A stretch of DNA of 64,000 nucleotides from Taibaiella sp. (GTDB lineage: Bacteria > Bacteroidota > Bacteroidia > Chitinophagales > Chitinophagaceae): assembly GCA_019739295.1 (NCBI GenBank), contig JAHHDV010000021.1:7554-71553 (forward strand), written 5' to 3'. Positions 48,086-57,299 of this stretch are shown piece by piece; within the stretch, counting starts at the first letter, position 1, and every line of letters begins with the position of its first letter. A program made the position numbers and the translations under genes. The notes beneath the pieces were generated by a model. It saw nothing but the letters and a program-made list of their open reading frames with translations. It did not search any database and was not told the origin of the DNA.

Positions 48086-48901
48086 CTATTCTTTCTTCAT
48101 CAGGAGGCACAGCCAGTTGTTCTTTTCCGTTTTATCGATAAGCTGTAACCGGCATTCCTTTGCCCTTGATATGATCATCGCTTCATCTTCTGTGAGTATC
48201 CCGCTCATGATGATCAGCCCCCCCTCAACAAGGCGCAGGTTCATGTCTTCCATATACGCCAGAAGGATATGCCTGTTGATGTTCGCAATAATGATATCGT
48301 AACGGGTAGTATCCGTTGCTTCGATAGTGGCGAGGCGGACTTCGGTATGCCGGCAGCTGTTCTTGGCAACATTTTCCAGGGCATTCTCTACAGACCAGTG
48401 GTCATTATCGATAGCCAGGACATGCGCTGCGCCCAGCCGTTCAGCCAGTATAGCCAGCACACCTGTTCCCGTACCGAAATCCAGTACGTTCTTTCCCTTC
48501 CAGTCCAGATGCTGCATCATCCCGATCACCTGGAATGTAGTGGCATGATGCCCGGTGCCGAAAGCCATCTTAGGGGTGATGCGGACCGTATGTTCGAAGC
48601 CCTTTTCCTCAGGGTGAAAATCCGCTTTGATGTAACAGAAGGCTCCTACATATACCGGGTCAAAATTGGATTCCCATACCGTATTCCAGTTCTGGCCGGG
48701 AAGGTACGCCGGCTCATAAGCGGAAGTATAGTCGCTGATGACCTGCAGGATGCCCGGTTCATGTTCCTTCCCTTCAAAATATACGATAAAGCTGTTTTCC
48801 TTTTCTTCAAGGCCCAGGCTCCCCAGCTCTTCCAGCTCCTGGATCAGGCGGTACCTTTGCGGCTCTTCCAGGTCAAAGATTTCGACAGATAAATATTCCA
48901 T
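48086..48901 (-). CDS. prmA: Ribosomal protein L11 methyltransferase
   Basis: 271 residues from ATG 48901 (MEYLSVEIFDLEEPQRYRL); the upstream ATG at 48925 adds eight unsupported residues. The C-terminal class I methyltransferase fold has the SAM-binding motif NVLDFGTGTGVLAILAERLGA, then AIDNDHWSVENALENVA and the IIANINRHILL active-site motif (N-x-N/R-type). The N-terminal domain (ILQVISDYTSAY) is the L11-binding part. PrmA trimethylates ribosomal protein L11. As the family allows, the N-terminal domain is short. Confidence 0.92.
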   Translation of the reverse strand: MEYLSVEIFDLEEPQRYRLIQELEELGSLGLEEKENSFIVYFEGKEHEPGILQVISDYTSAYEPAYLPGQNWNTVWESNFDPVYVGAFCYIKADFHPEEKGFEHTVRITPKMAFGTGHHATTFQVIGMMQHLDWKGKNVLDFGTGTGVLAILAERLGAAHVLAIDNDHWSVENALENVAKNSCRHTEVRLATIEATDTTRYDIIIANINRHILLAYMEDMNLRLVEGGLIIMSGILTEDEAMIISRAKECRLQLIDKTEKNNWLCLLMKKE

Positions 48902-49132
48902 GCAGACAATGATTTCGGAACCCAAAGGTTATGGAGAATTTTCGGATTTCAAAAGAAAGCCGGGAAATTTATCTTTAATAAACATTAAAAACGAATGCTG
49001 CGGCTGCAATTGCCGTTCACCGGTGTTATCATACTGAAGGAGGTGAACACGGGAAAAGGCAGCCGGGATGCCGGCTTCCGCGGTAATATCCGGATGGCAA
49101 GCCCGTGTTGTCGGCTTACAGGATCATTCACC

Positions 49133-49177
49133 GGCACTAAAAAGCCACCCCGGAGACCGGGATGGCTTTTTAGTGCC
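49133..49177. terminator. Long hairpin terminator between prmA and the DPP IV gene
   Basis: 21-base arms (GGCACTAAAAAGCCACCCCGG and its near-perfect partner, one mismatch) flank a 3-base loop. It carries A and T stretches in both arms and lies 25 bases from the DPP IV stop on the minus strand, so it ends that transcript. Confidence 0.75.
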
Positions 49178-49201
49178 TCATCTGCCCGCTACCGGGGCGG
49201 A

Positions 49202-51361
49202 TCAGGGCTGTAAATGCTGGACAAAATAATCCGTAACTTTCTGCATCAGGTGCACCCGGTCCTTTCCCCTTACATTGTGCGGGTGGCCGGGGTAGACAAA
49301 ATAATCCACCTGCACTTTCTCATCCACGCACTTTCGGATAAAATCAACAGAATGCTGCCAGACCACGACGTCATCATCCGTACCATGGATCAGCAGCAGT
49401 TTTCCTTTGAGATCTTTGGCATAGTTCAGCAGGTTATTTCCTCTATAGCCTTCCGGGTTGGTCGCGGGACTGGACATATACCGCTCGGTGTACATAATCT
49501 CGTACATCTCCCAGTCGATCACCGGGCCGCCGGCTACACCTGCCCTGAACACATCCGGGTACCGGGTCATCAGCGAAGTCGTCATAAATCCCCCGTAGGA
49601 CCATCCATGGATACCCATCCTGTCCCCGTCCACGTAAGGAAGTGACTTCAGGTAACCCACACCTTTCAGGTGATCCCGCATTTCTACAGTAGCCAGCTGG
49701 TTATGGATGGCCTGCTCGAAGTCCAGGCCCCGGTTGGCGGAACCCCTTCCGTCCATGGAGAAAACGATGAATCCATGCTGGGTCAGGTAATCATACCAGA
49801 GATTGCCACTTGCCGGGAAAGAATTCGTGATCAGCTGTACATGCGGGCCGTTATACAGGTAATAGACGACCGGATATCGCTTACCGGGATTGAAATCATG
49901 GGGCAGCATCAGCCTCCCATACAGCGGCGTGCCGTCATCCGCCTCCAGGATGACCTCTTTTATCTGCGCAGTATTATAGCCCTCCAGCGGGTTTCCTGCT
50001 TCCAGCAATACGGTGGCTTCTCTTTGCTCTATATCCAGCAGGTCTATATTCTTCGGGGTACGGGTATTGCGGTATGCATCCAGGATATACCGGCCATCTT
50101 TGGAAACTATGGCTGTGTGCGTACCCTCCGTCCGGGAGATCTTCCGCAGCTTACCTGTAATATAATGCACGGCATAGATGCCCGTTTCCCTCGGGTCATC
50201 CTTGGTGGCAGTGATGATCAGCTCTTTTGTTTTTTCATTGATGCCTTCTATGCTCTTGACTACCCAGTCACCATAAGTCACCGGGTTCAGCAGCTTACCC
50301 TCCAGGTCATACCGGTACAAATGCATATAGCCGTCCCGCTGGCTGAACCAGATAAACTCCTTACCTCCCGGCAGGAAATATAAGGGGTGCTGCGGCTCTA
50401 CATATCGCTCATCATCTTCCCGGAAGAGCTCTTGGACCAGGCTGCCATGCCGGGCATCGAACTGGAGCAGGCGCATATGGCGCTGGTCCCTGCTGAGCAC
50501 GGCGATGAAAATATACTGTTCGTCCGGAGACCAGGTCACGCAGGTAAGGTAATAATCCTTCAGGGGTTGCGGGGTGGAAAGGAATATCTTCCTGCCGGAC
50601 TTCACCTCGTATACGCCCACCTGTACTTCATGGGTTATGCCCCCGGCCATGGGATATTTGATCGTATTCGCCACAGCAGGTGTCCGGCTCCAGTCTATGA
50701 TGGGGTAGTCTGCTACCATAGATTCATCCATCCTGTAGAAAGCCACATAGTTTTCCCCGGGGGAAATGAAGGTCCCCGTGCTGATCCCGAATTCATTCCT
50801 GTGTACCGACTGCCCGTTAACGATGGATTTACTGACATCATTGGTGACGGCTTTGGTATTTCCATCTTGATCGATCAGCATCAGGTTGTTGTCCACGCAG
50901 TAGGTCACCACCGCTCCCTGCTCCCCTATGGTTATCTCTCTGGCATTTTCCCCTAAGGACCGCCAGCGGCTTATGGTATACCGGCCACCTTCTTTCTTTC
51001 CCCTGTATAATTCGTTGCTGATATTGAAGTAGAAAAGATCCCTGCCCAGCCATTGGATGGTGGGCATATGGCGCAGGTTTACCCCTTCGACCGCTTCATC
51101 GATTTCATGCAAGCGGATGATCGTATCTACCCCGCCACCGGGTGCCGTGCTGACCATGGCCTGCCCGCTTCCCGAACCCACTATCCGTGTCCACCGGGGG
51201 GATGAACCCTGGAATCCAAGCTGGGGCATATCTTCTATCTTCAGGTTGGTGGCCAGCCCGAGGACGGCTTCCTCCATCGTAAAGTTTTTCTGAGCGTGAA
51301 CAGCCGCAAGCGGCATCAGGCCAATGAGCAGGCCGGCAATAAATTTTTTATTCATAAGCAT
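49202..51361 (-). CDS. Dipeptidyl peptidase IV-like S9 peptidase, exported
   Basis: 719 residues (start ATG 51361, or 51355 giving MNKKFIAGLLIGLMPLAAVHAQ, a clean signal peptide). The beta-propeller is followed by the catalytic alpha/beta-hydrolase: KRYPVVYYLYNGPHVQ, the nucleophile HGWSYGGFMT, the aspartate in LLIHGTDDDVV and the histidine in YPGHPHNVRG. The glutamate pair of true DPP IV, which binds the peptide amino terminus, falls in the propeller (YRMDESMVADYP region). Role: periplasmic release of N-terminal X-Pro dipeptides. The gene is monocistronic. Confidence 0.9.
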   Translation of the reverse strand: MLMNKKFIAGLLIGLMPLAAVHAQKNFTMEEAVLGLATNLKIEDMPQLGFQGSSPRWTRIVGSGSGQAMVSTAPGGGVDTIIRLHEIDEAVEGVNLRHMPTIQWLGRDLFYFNISNELYRGKKEGGRYTISRWRSLGENAREITIGEQGAVVTYCVDNNLMLIDQDGNTKAVTNDVSKSIVNGQSVHRNEFGISTGTFISPGENYVAFYRMDESMVADYPIIDWSRTPAVANTIKYPMAGGITHEVQVGVYEVKSGRKIFLSTPQPLKDYYLTCVTWSPDEQYIFIAVLSRDQRHMRLLQFDARHGSLVQELFREDDERYVEPQHPLYFLPGGKEFIWFSQRDGYMHLYRYDLEGKLLNPVTYGDWVVKSIEGINEKTKELIITATKDDPRETGIYAVHYITGKLRKISRTEGTHTAIVSKDGRYILDAYRNTRTPKNIDLLDIEQREATVLLEAGNPLEGYNTAQIKEVILEADDGTPLYGRLMLPHDFNPGKRYPVVYYLYNGPHVQLITNSFPASGNLWYDYLTQHGFIVFSMDGRGSANRGLDFEQAIHNQLATVEMRDHLKGVGYLKSLPYVDGDRMGIHGWSYGGFMTTSLMTRYPDVFRAGVAGGPVIDWEMYEIMYTERYMSSPATNPEGYRGNNLLNYAKDLKGKLLLIHGTDDDVVVWQHSVDFIRKCVDEKVQVDYFVYPGHPHNVRGKDRVHLMQKVTDYFVQHLQP

Positions 51362-51616
51362 ATTGGTACGGGCTTATTATCATTTAAAGAAAAGCAAATC
51401 TAAACGAAATTCTGAATCAGGCATCCGAAAATGCGACACTTTAGACCAAAACACCGGGAATGTCGACATATGCGCCCGGATTTCCTACATAGCCGGGGAG
51501 GAACAGGATTGAGGAAAAACACCAATGGAATGCGGGCAGCCCGGCAGTGACCATACCATACGTATAAAATATATTCCGGGAAAGAAGATAATGACTGGAC
51601 CGGTTGCCCCATGGGG

Positions 51617-52462
51617 CTAAACCAGCGCTTTGTGGTAGCCGATCAGGTGCTCCATCGGGGATTTGATGATCTTACCGGTGGTGAGCCCGTATTCGTTGTG
51701 CAGTTCTTTGATCTTATCCTGGAACTCATAGGCGATCGAGCCGATAAAATGAACGGGGGTCTGCCAGGCTTCCCTGTATTTGAGGATGTGGTTCTCGTGG
51801 AATGCCACCAGGCAGTCCTCTATGATGTTCTCGATCATATAATGCCCGCGGTGCTCCGCGAGGAACTCGGCGAAGCCGGCCAGGTACTGGTTGGGGGTGC
51901 TGCCCCTGTATATCCGCTCCAGGATAGGGACCAGGTCTTTACCGTATTTATTCTCAAAGGCCACAGAAAGTTCCGGGTCGAAGGTCTGGTAGAAATAATA
52001 CCGCAATACTTTCTTGCCCATATGTGTACCTGAGCCTTCATCTCCCAGGATATAACCCAGCGAAGGATGATGGCTGCTCAGGTGCTGCCCGTCATAAAAA
52101 CAGGAGTTGCTGCCTGTGCCCAGGATACCGACCACCCCTTCATCGTCCTCGCACAATGCCCTGGCCGCACCGAGCAGGTCGCTGTGGGAAGATACCTGCG
52201 CCTGTTCGAAATGTCTTCTTAAAATACTACTGACAAAATCTGCCTTCTCCTGGTTCTTGATCCCGGCACCGTAAAAAATGATTTCGCTGATGTCCTGTGT
52301 TTGCTCGATGGGCAGCTCCCTGTTCAGGATATGGATACATTCCTCTTCAGTCCGGATGAAAGGATTGATACCGGTAGTCTGGTATCTCCTGATATCACCA
52401 TCCGGCAATATAAGACACCAATCTGTCTTACTGGACCCGCTATCTGCAATTAATAATGACAT
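51617..52462 (-). CDS. N-acetylglucosamine kinase-like BadF/BadG/BcrA family ATPase
   Basis: 281 residues. The ASKHA ATPase fold starts with MSLLIADSGSSKTDWCLI (phosphate 1), then GAARALCEDDEGVVGILGTGSN (phosphate 2) and HHPSLGYILGDEGSGTHMGK (adenosine motif). In Bacteroidota this subfamily is annotated as GlcNAc kinase and phosphorylates amino sugars from peptidoglycan or chitin turnover. The start ATG is close to the divergent mnmE start, with 118 bases between. Confidence 0.85.
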   Translation of the reverse strand: MSLLIADSGSSKTDWCLILPDGDIRRYQTTGINPFIRTEEECIHILNRELPIEQTQDISEIIFYGAGIKNQEKADFVSSILRRHFEQAQVSSHSDLLGAARALCEDDEGVVGILGTGSNSCFYDGQHLSSHHPSLGYILGDEGSGTHMGKKVLRYYFYQTFDPELSVAFENKYGKDLVPILERIYRGSTPNQYLAGFAEFLAEHRGHYMIENIIEDCLVAFHENHILKYREAWQTPVHFIGSIAYEFQDKIKELHNEYGLTTGKIIKSPMEHLIGYHKALV

Positions 52463-52580
52463 ACATCAGCTTTTTGAATTTAGAGAAGAAGGAACACACC
52501 TGAATTTGAAATAAATGTAACATAACCGGTTCAGAATACCAAGATTTCTGAGAAAAAAAAATCCTTAATTTGCAATTCTC

Positions 52581-53975
52581 ATGAGGAATCTGCCGAATAA
52601 CGATACCATTATAGCGATCTCCACTGCAGCAGGCACCGGTGCTATCGGGCTGGTCAGGATGTCCGGGCCGGCTGCCCGGGAGATCGCCGGCCGGCTCTTC
52701 GGTGGGAAATCCCCGCAGCAGCAGGAAAGCCATACCGCTCATTTCGGCCATTTATATGACCTTCCGGCTGGCCATCCCAAACGCCGGCTGATAGACGAAG
52801 TGGTCATTACGCTCTTCAAAGAAGGGAAAAGCTTCACGGGTGAAGATACCGTGGAAATAGCGACCCATGGGTCCCCATATATCCTGCAGCAGGTCCTCCA
52901 GGCCTGCATCCGGCAGGGCGCAAGAATGGCAGCAGCAGGAGAGTTCACACAAAGGGCCTTCCTGAACGGGAGGATGGACCTGGCCCAGGCGGAAGCGGTG
53001 GCTGACCTGATCGCTGCAGAGAACAGGGCAGCGCACGAAGTAGCCATGAAGCAGATGCGCGGGGGGATCAGCTCCGAGCTGGCACAACTCCGGGAAGCGC
53101 TGATCCATTTTACGGCCCTGATAGAACTGGAGCTGGATTTCTCGGATGAAGACGTGGAATTTGCAGACAGGACGCAGCTGAAAAACTTAATCCGGAACCT
53201 GCAATCCAAAATCCTGAATTTAATCAGGAGCTTTGAATACGGAAATGCCATTAAGAATGGTGTGCCTGTAGCCATCATCGGGAAACCCAATGCCGGCAAA
53301 TCCACCTTGCTCAATGCCTTATTGAAAGAAGAAAGGGCCATTGTTTCAGACATAGCCGGGACCACGAGGGATGTGATCGAAGAAGCGGTCAACCTGGAAG
53401 GCATCACGTTCCGGTTCATCGATACGGCCGGTATCCGCAGTACGGAAGACCGGATCGAGGCGATCGGTGTGGAAAAAGCCAAGGAAAAAGTGCAGCAGGC
53501 AAAGGTGGTCATCCACCTGTATGAAGAAAGCCCCGAACTGCTGGATGAATTATCGGAAAGCTTACAGGATAAAATCGTATTTAACCTTGTAAGCAAAACA
53601 GACAAAAAAGACCGGGTAAATGACCGCTACGAAAATTACTTATCAGAACAATACCCTGCATACCATCACTTTGGCATTTCGGTAAAGACAGGATTTAACC
53701 TGGATAAGCTCACGCAGGAATTAGTATCTCATTTCAAAAATGAAACTGCGGCCGGGTCCGTTATCATTACCACTATCCGACACAAGGAAGCATTGGAAAA
53801 ATCGCTGTCGGCCCTGGAAGAAGTGGATACCGGTATGCAGATGGGTTTAAGCGGAGACCTGTTGTCCCTGCACCTGAAAGACGCTTTATACCACCTGGGT
53901 TCCATCACCGGAAGGATTGACGTGGACCGGGATATTTTAGGGGCGATTTTCGGGAAGTTTTGTATCGGGAAGTAA
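52581..53975 (+). CDS. mnmE: tRNA uridine-5-carboxymethylaminomethyl modification GTPase
   Basis: 464 residues, full length. N-terminal tetrahydrofolate-binding domain (NDTIIAISTAAGTGAIGLVRMSG, FTGEDTVEIATHGSPYILQQ, RAFLNGRMDLAQAEAVADL), then an inserted GTPase domain: GKPNAGKSTLLNAL (G1), GTTRDVIEE (G2), DTAGIR (G3) and SKTDK (G4, in place of NKxD). It closes with the invariant C-terminal FCIGK. It works with MnmG on the wobble uridine of several tRNAs. The 3' end (53958-53975) is a conserved sequence used as an integration site by SGI1-type islands, and an AT-rich island starts directly behind it here. Confidence 0.96.
   Translation: MRNLPNNDTIIAISTAAGTGAIGLVRMSGPAAREIAGRLFGGKSPQQQESHTAHFGHLYDLPAGHPKRRLIDEVVITLFKEGKSFTGEDTVEIATHGSPYILQQVLQACIRQGARMAAAGEFTQRAFLNGRMDLAQAEAVADLIAAENRAAHEVAMKQMRGGISSELAQLREALIHFTALIELELDFSDEDVEFADRTQLKNLIRNLQSKILNLIRSFEYGNAIKNGVPVAIIGKPNAGKSTLLNALLKEERAIVSDIAGTTRDVIEEAVNLEGITFRFIDTAGIRSTEDRIEAIGVEKAKEKVQQAKVVIHLYEESPELLDELSESLQDKIVFNLVSKTDKKDRVNDRYENYLSEQYPAYHHFGISVKTGFNLDKLTQELVSHFKNETAAGSVIITTIRHKEALEKSLSALEEVDTGMQMGLSGDLLSLHLKDALYHLGSITGRIDVDRDILGAIFGKFCIGK
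53958..53975 (+). other. Possible attB-like site at the 3' end of mnmE
   Basis: The last 18 bases (TTTTGTATCGGGAAGTAA) encode the conserved FCIGK stop. The equivalent end of trmE/thdF is the known integration site of SGI1-type genomic islands. Base composition changes sharply right after it. No integrase is visible in the window and I did not find a convincing right-hand copy. Confidence 0.35.
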
Positions 53976-54343
53976 CCCTGTTGCGATAAATCAGCACTTT
54001 TCTAGTGTTTTTGCGCATTTCAGCGGATTCGTATTTGTTGATTTTGCTGTTATTTTTGTCTTTTGTAGCATTATTTTGGTTACGAATCGTGTCACTAATT
54101 TTTGAGGCTTTTTTGTTTGGTGTGAGGTGATTTTGAAACCTTTCAAAAGTTACAAAACTTACATCTCTTATTCTTTTGTTTTTTGATAATATATTTTGAT
54201 TTTAATTGTATTTTGTACTGTTGTAATGTATTTTTATTTGATTACCGATAAAATATGGATATGCAGAAGAACATTAAATAGTTTAATTGACCATCAATTA
54301 TTATTTTAGAATATATTATAACTGATAATACTTAAATAAAACT
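53976..54343. other. AT-rich intergenic region at the left edge of the accessory island
   Basis: 368 bases, markedly AT-rich compared with the upstream chromosome. T-rich runs and short repeats (TTTTGTTTTTTG-like) occur. No gene or tRNA is recognisable. It should contain the promoter of the DUF4209-nuclease cassette; I cannot point to it. Confidence 0.5.
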
Positions 54344-56122
54344 ATGAAGCCTATGACCTTATCAGAGCTATTAGAGAAATTTAATGATCCTTCATATAAT
54401 TCCTTTGATGAACGAGAAGTGAGTTCCGCACTAAAGGAATTAATTTCACAAAAATGAAGATCAAAGTGATGAAGATATTAAAGCCGAAATTCTGGCATTT
54501 GGCCTTACCGAAAACTATCCAAATAACAAAAACAGGTTGGGGAACATATTTTGGACCAATGTGGACTTGGGTTGATGAGAATGGAACAATTGGAGAAGTG
54601 CCTTCTCTTAAGCAAATATCTCAAGAAATGATATCTTATTGGGAAGAAAGAATAAATAAATCAAAAAATCCAATCATAAAAGCAAGATATGCTGGTTTAG
54701 TTTGGGAATTTAAGAATAAAATTACAGGAACTGCCCCTTCTTTTGAAATATGTATAATTTATATAAACAGTTTAATAGACATCTCAAATGGAGATTATCA
54801 TAAGCGACCAATCTATACAATTCAAAAACTAAAGAGAGCCTTGGAACTTGCGATAGCAATAAATAATGATAATCTGATTCAGGAAACAAAGAAAGCAATT
54901 TTAGATTTTGAACGAAGACATTCGAAGGATGAAAAACCTGGTTCATGGGGGTACTCATTCGATCTTTTAATTTCAAATAAACTAGTAACGTTATCAGAAG
55001 ATGAGGAAGAAGAAATAATTAGCAACTTAGAAGCAAAATTGGAACGTTTAAGTACCAAAGCTTCTGAAAAGCAAAAGATTGACCCGTGGGCAGCAGAGGC
55101 TGCCGCCAGACGTCTTGGAGTATATTATAGGAAACAGAATAAAAGTGACGAAGTAAAAAGGGTAATTTTAAATGTGGGTGAAGCTTATAATAGTATAATA
55201 GGCGAAGCATCGGCACTGCAGGTTTCTGGTTGGTTACAACATGTTTATAGTTTCTATTCTAGATTTGGATTAAAAGAAGAAGCAGATGAGGTATTATTAA
55301 GAATTCGGGAATTAGGTCCTAAAGTAGCTTCTGAATTAAAGCCAATTTCTCATTCTTTTGAACTCCCTAAAGACAAAATGAATGAATATATTTCTGAAAT
55401 GACAACTGGTGATTTAGAAAACTATACTTTACAAGATTGCCACCCAATATATACCAATAAGACAAAATGCAAAGGAACAAATTTTCGACTTGTCGAAAAG
55501 TGCACCTTTGACATTTTTATTTAGTCAACAAATACAAGATGAAAAAGGAAGAGTTGTTGCAACGATCGGTCCATTGGAAACAGACCTTGAAGGTCATATA
55601 GTTCGAAAAATTTCAGAAAGCCTTGCTTTTTCAGCACTCTTTCTAAGAGTTGTTTTACAGGAAGCTATTACTAATAAAGGACTCTCCAAAACTGATATTA
55701 TCAAACTGCTTGAACAAACCCCAATTATCTTCAATGAAAGACTTATTATAATTGATAGAGCATTAACTGCATATTTTGAAAATGATTTTTTTGTTTTTAT
55801 TCATTTAGTTATTCCCCAAATTGAAGAATCAATTAGAAATATCATAGAACTTTCTGGTGGCAATGTATTGAAGGCGTCCAGAAATGGTGGTTTTCATTTG
55901 AAAACATTTGATGAAATTCTTAGAGATGACCTTATCAAGAATATCTTAGGAGAAGATTTTTCAGACTATTTTAGAATATTATTCACAGATCAAAGAGGAT
56001 GGAACCTAAGAAACAGTGTCTGTCATGGAATGGCTAATGTTGAAATATTTAATCAACAAACTGCCGACAGGCTTCTTCATGCATTGCTTTGCTTAGGTTT
56101 GATAAAAAATAAGAAAGAGTAG
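54344..56122 (+). CDS. DUF4209 protein with HEPN-like R-N-x3-H motif (three frameshifts)
   Basis: Reconstructed as one gene of 591 residues: ATG 54344 (MKPMTLSELLEKFND), with one extra A at each of 54450-54454, 54528-54532 and 55496-55499. Removing those gives SALKELISQNEDQSDEDIKA, NYPNNKTGWGTYFGPMW and FRLVESAPLTFLFSQQI. The N-terminal 380 residues are helical (YWEERINKSKNPIIKARYAG and similar). The C-terminal domain (IQDEKGRVVATIGPLE onward) matches DUF4209, and GWNLRNSVCHGM gives its R-N-x3-H-G motif (R555, H560). R-N-x3-H is also the HEPN ribonuclease signature, so I infer an RNase-like role. The nuclease-like gene starts 48 bases later. Confidence 0.78.
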
Positions 56123-56170
56123 ATAAAAGTCAACTATACACTTCATAAACTAAATATTCTAGATAATTTA

Positions 56171-57106
56171 ATGAATATAACAGTAGAATATATCGATCAA
56201 ACAGGAGTTGTCCATAATCAAATCCATAGACTAACGCGACTTGCACTTGCAAAACATTTAGCAATTGCGGGACAAGGTTATGCACCAAGATTACATAAGT
56301 TTCGTCGGATGCTCTCTATGTTTTTCCATTATAGTCCCTACCTACAAAGACAAGCATTTGACAGTGATAGATTTTCAGAACCTCCTATTCATCTGTCTGA
56401 TCCTACAGAAAAGGGACAGTTTTCAAATCTTGTAGGCAAAGCTATTGCTGATTTCCTTTCAAAACGAATTGATCAAAGTATTTATACTGTAAATTATGAA
56501 GCTGCAATGCGAATGCGTAAAATGTCGCTTAAAGTAGGACGTCCAGATTTATTAGCTTTTACTCAAAATGCGATGTTTGCAATAGAAGCAAAAGGTTATT
56601 CGGGAGGACATGGTAATATGATTAAACACAAAGCACAATCCCAAACAGGTGGAATTCCTGTTAATTTTACAGTTGCTTGTGTGTCATACGACCTTTATAG
56701 TAACGTCAAGTGTAATTATCATGACCCATTTAACGAAAACATACAGTATGACAATGAAATATTAAATGGACTAACCAGAAATTATTATAGAGGACTTCTA
56801 ACGTTTCTTGATCGAAGATATTTTGACTATCGTGAATATGAAATTCAAGAGGAGCGATTTTATGAAATTCAGCTTAATTACCGAACACTCGAAAAATTAT
56901 TTCCCAATGACTTTCCATTTCGTCCACTTTGGTATTCTGAATTCTTTGAATATCATAGATTGAGTTTATTGTTACCTATTGAAATCAGAGATTATGCAAC
57001 AAATGGCATAACCAGAGATTTTCAACCTTTTCTTTTTGACACAAAACAAGAAAGCAATTACATATATATTGACAATGACAGAGTCGGATTGAGAATTAGA
57101 CAATAA
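56171..57106 (+). CDS. PD-(D/E)xK nuclease-like protein, partner of the DUF4209 gene
   Basis: 311 residues from ATG 56171 (MNITVEYIDQTGVVHNQIHR). A restriction-type nuclease motif set is readable: E80 in a helix (EKGQFSNLVGKAIADFL), D126 in VGRPDLLAF, then E139 and K141 in FAIEAKGYSGG, spaced as in PD-(D/E)xK enzymes, with basic H/K/Q residues following (HKAQSQTGG). The rest of the protein (about residues 160-311) is unmatched, rich in aromatic residues, and includes NYRTLEKLFPNDFPF and DRVGLRIRQ. No frameshift is needed. The spacing of 48 bases from the DUF4209 gene suggests one operon. DNA cleavage is inferred from the motif only. Confidence 0.65.
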   Translation: MNITVEYIDQTGVVHNQIHRLTRLALAKHLAIAGQGYAPRLHKFRRMLSMFFHYSPYLQRQAFDSDRFSEPPIHLSDPTEKGQFSNLVGKAIADFLSKRIDQSIYTVNYEAAMRMRKMSLKVGRPDLLAFTQNAMFAIEAKGYSGGHGNMIKHKAQSQTGGIPVNFTVACVSYDLYSNVKCNYHDPFNENIQYDNEILNGLTRNYYRGLLTFLDRRYFDYREYEIQEERFYEIQLNYRTLEKLFPNDFPFRPLWYSEFFEYHRLSLLLPIEIRDYATNGITRDFQPFLFDTKQESNYIYIDNDRVGLRIRQ

Positions 57107-57180
57107 ACGTTGTTTATGGAGATTATTATCTAATCTGACTAGAAACTATATAAATTAATTTTTTCAACAATGTAAGCTTG

Positions 57181-57254
57181 TGGTTCTGCTGGGAATCGAA
57201 CCCAAAACTTAAAGCTTCCAACGCAATCGTTCTATCCATTAAACTAATGAACCA
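57181..57254 (-). tRNA. Degenerate tRNA-like sequence (apparent anticodon TGG)
   Basis: On the minus strand the 74-base stretch folds as a cloverleaf: a 7-base acceptor with five pairs, a D arm GTTT/GAAC with GG in its loop, and a T arm TTGGG/CCCAG with the canonical TTCGATT loop. The anticodon loop GTTGGAA would read TGG (Pro), but its stem (ATTGC/GCTTT) has two mismatches and base 32 is G. Two acceptor mismatches also occur. I call it a tRNA pseudogene or diverged island-borne tRNA; real activity is uncertain. It sits 18 bases left of the IS3 element. Confidence 0.45.
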
Positions 57255-57272
57255 TTAAAAATCATCTGTTAG

Positions 57273-57299
57273 TGTAATCTTCCCTTAGCTAGCTACATT
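57273..57299. repeat. Left terminal inverted repeat of the IS3 element
   Basis: A 27-base perfect match to the reverse complement of 58506-58532. Confidence 0.95.

Noticed and set aside
50387..50956. 189-codon plus-strand open frame inside the DPP IV gene
   Set aside because: Antisense shadow of a conserved peptidase; no recognisable protein features.
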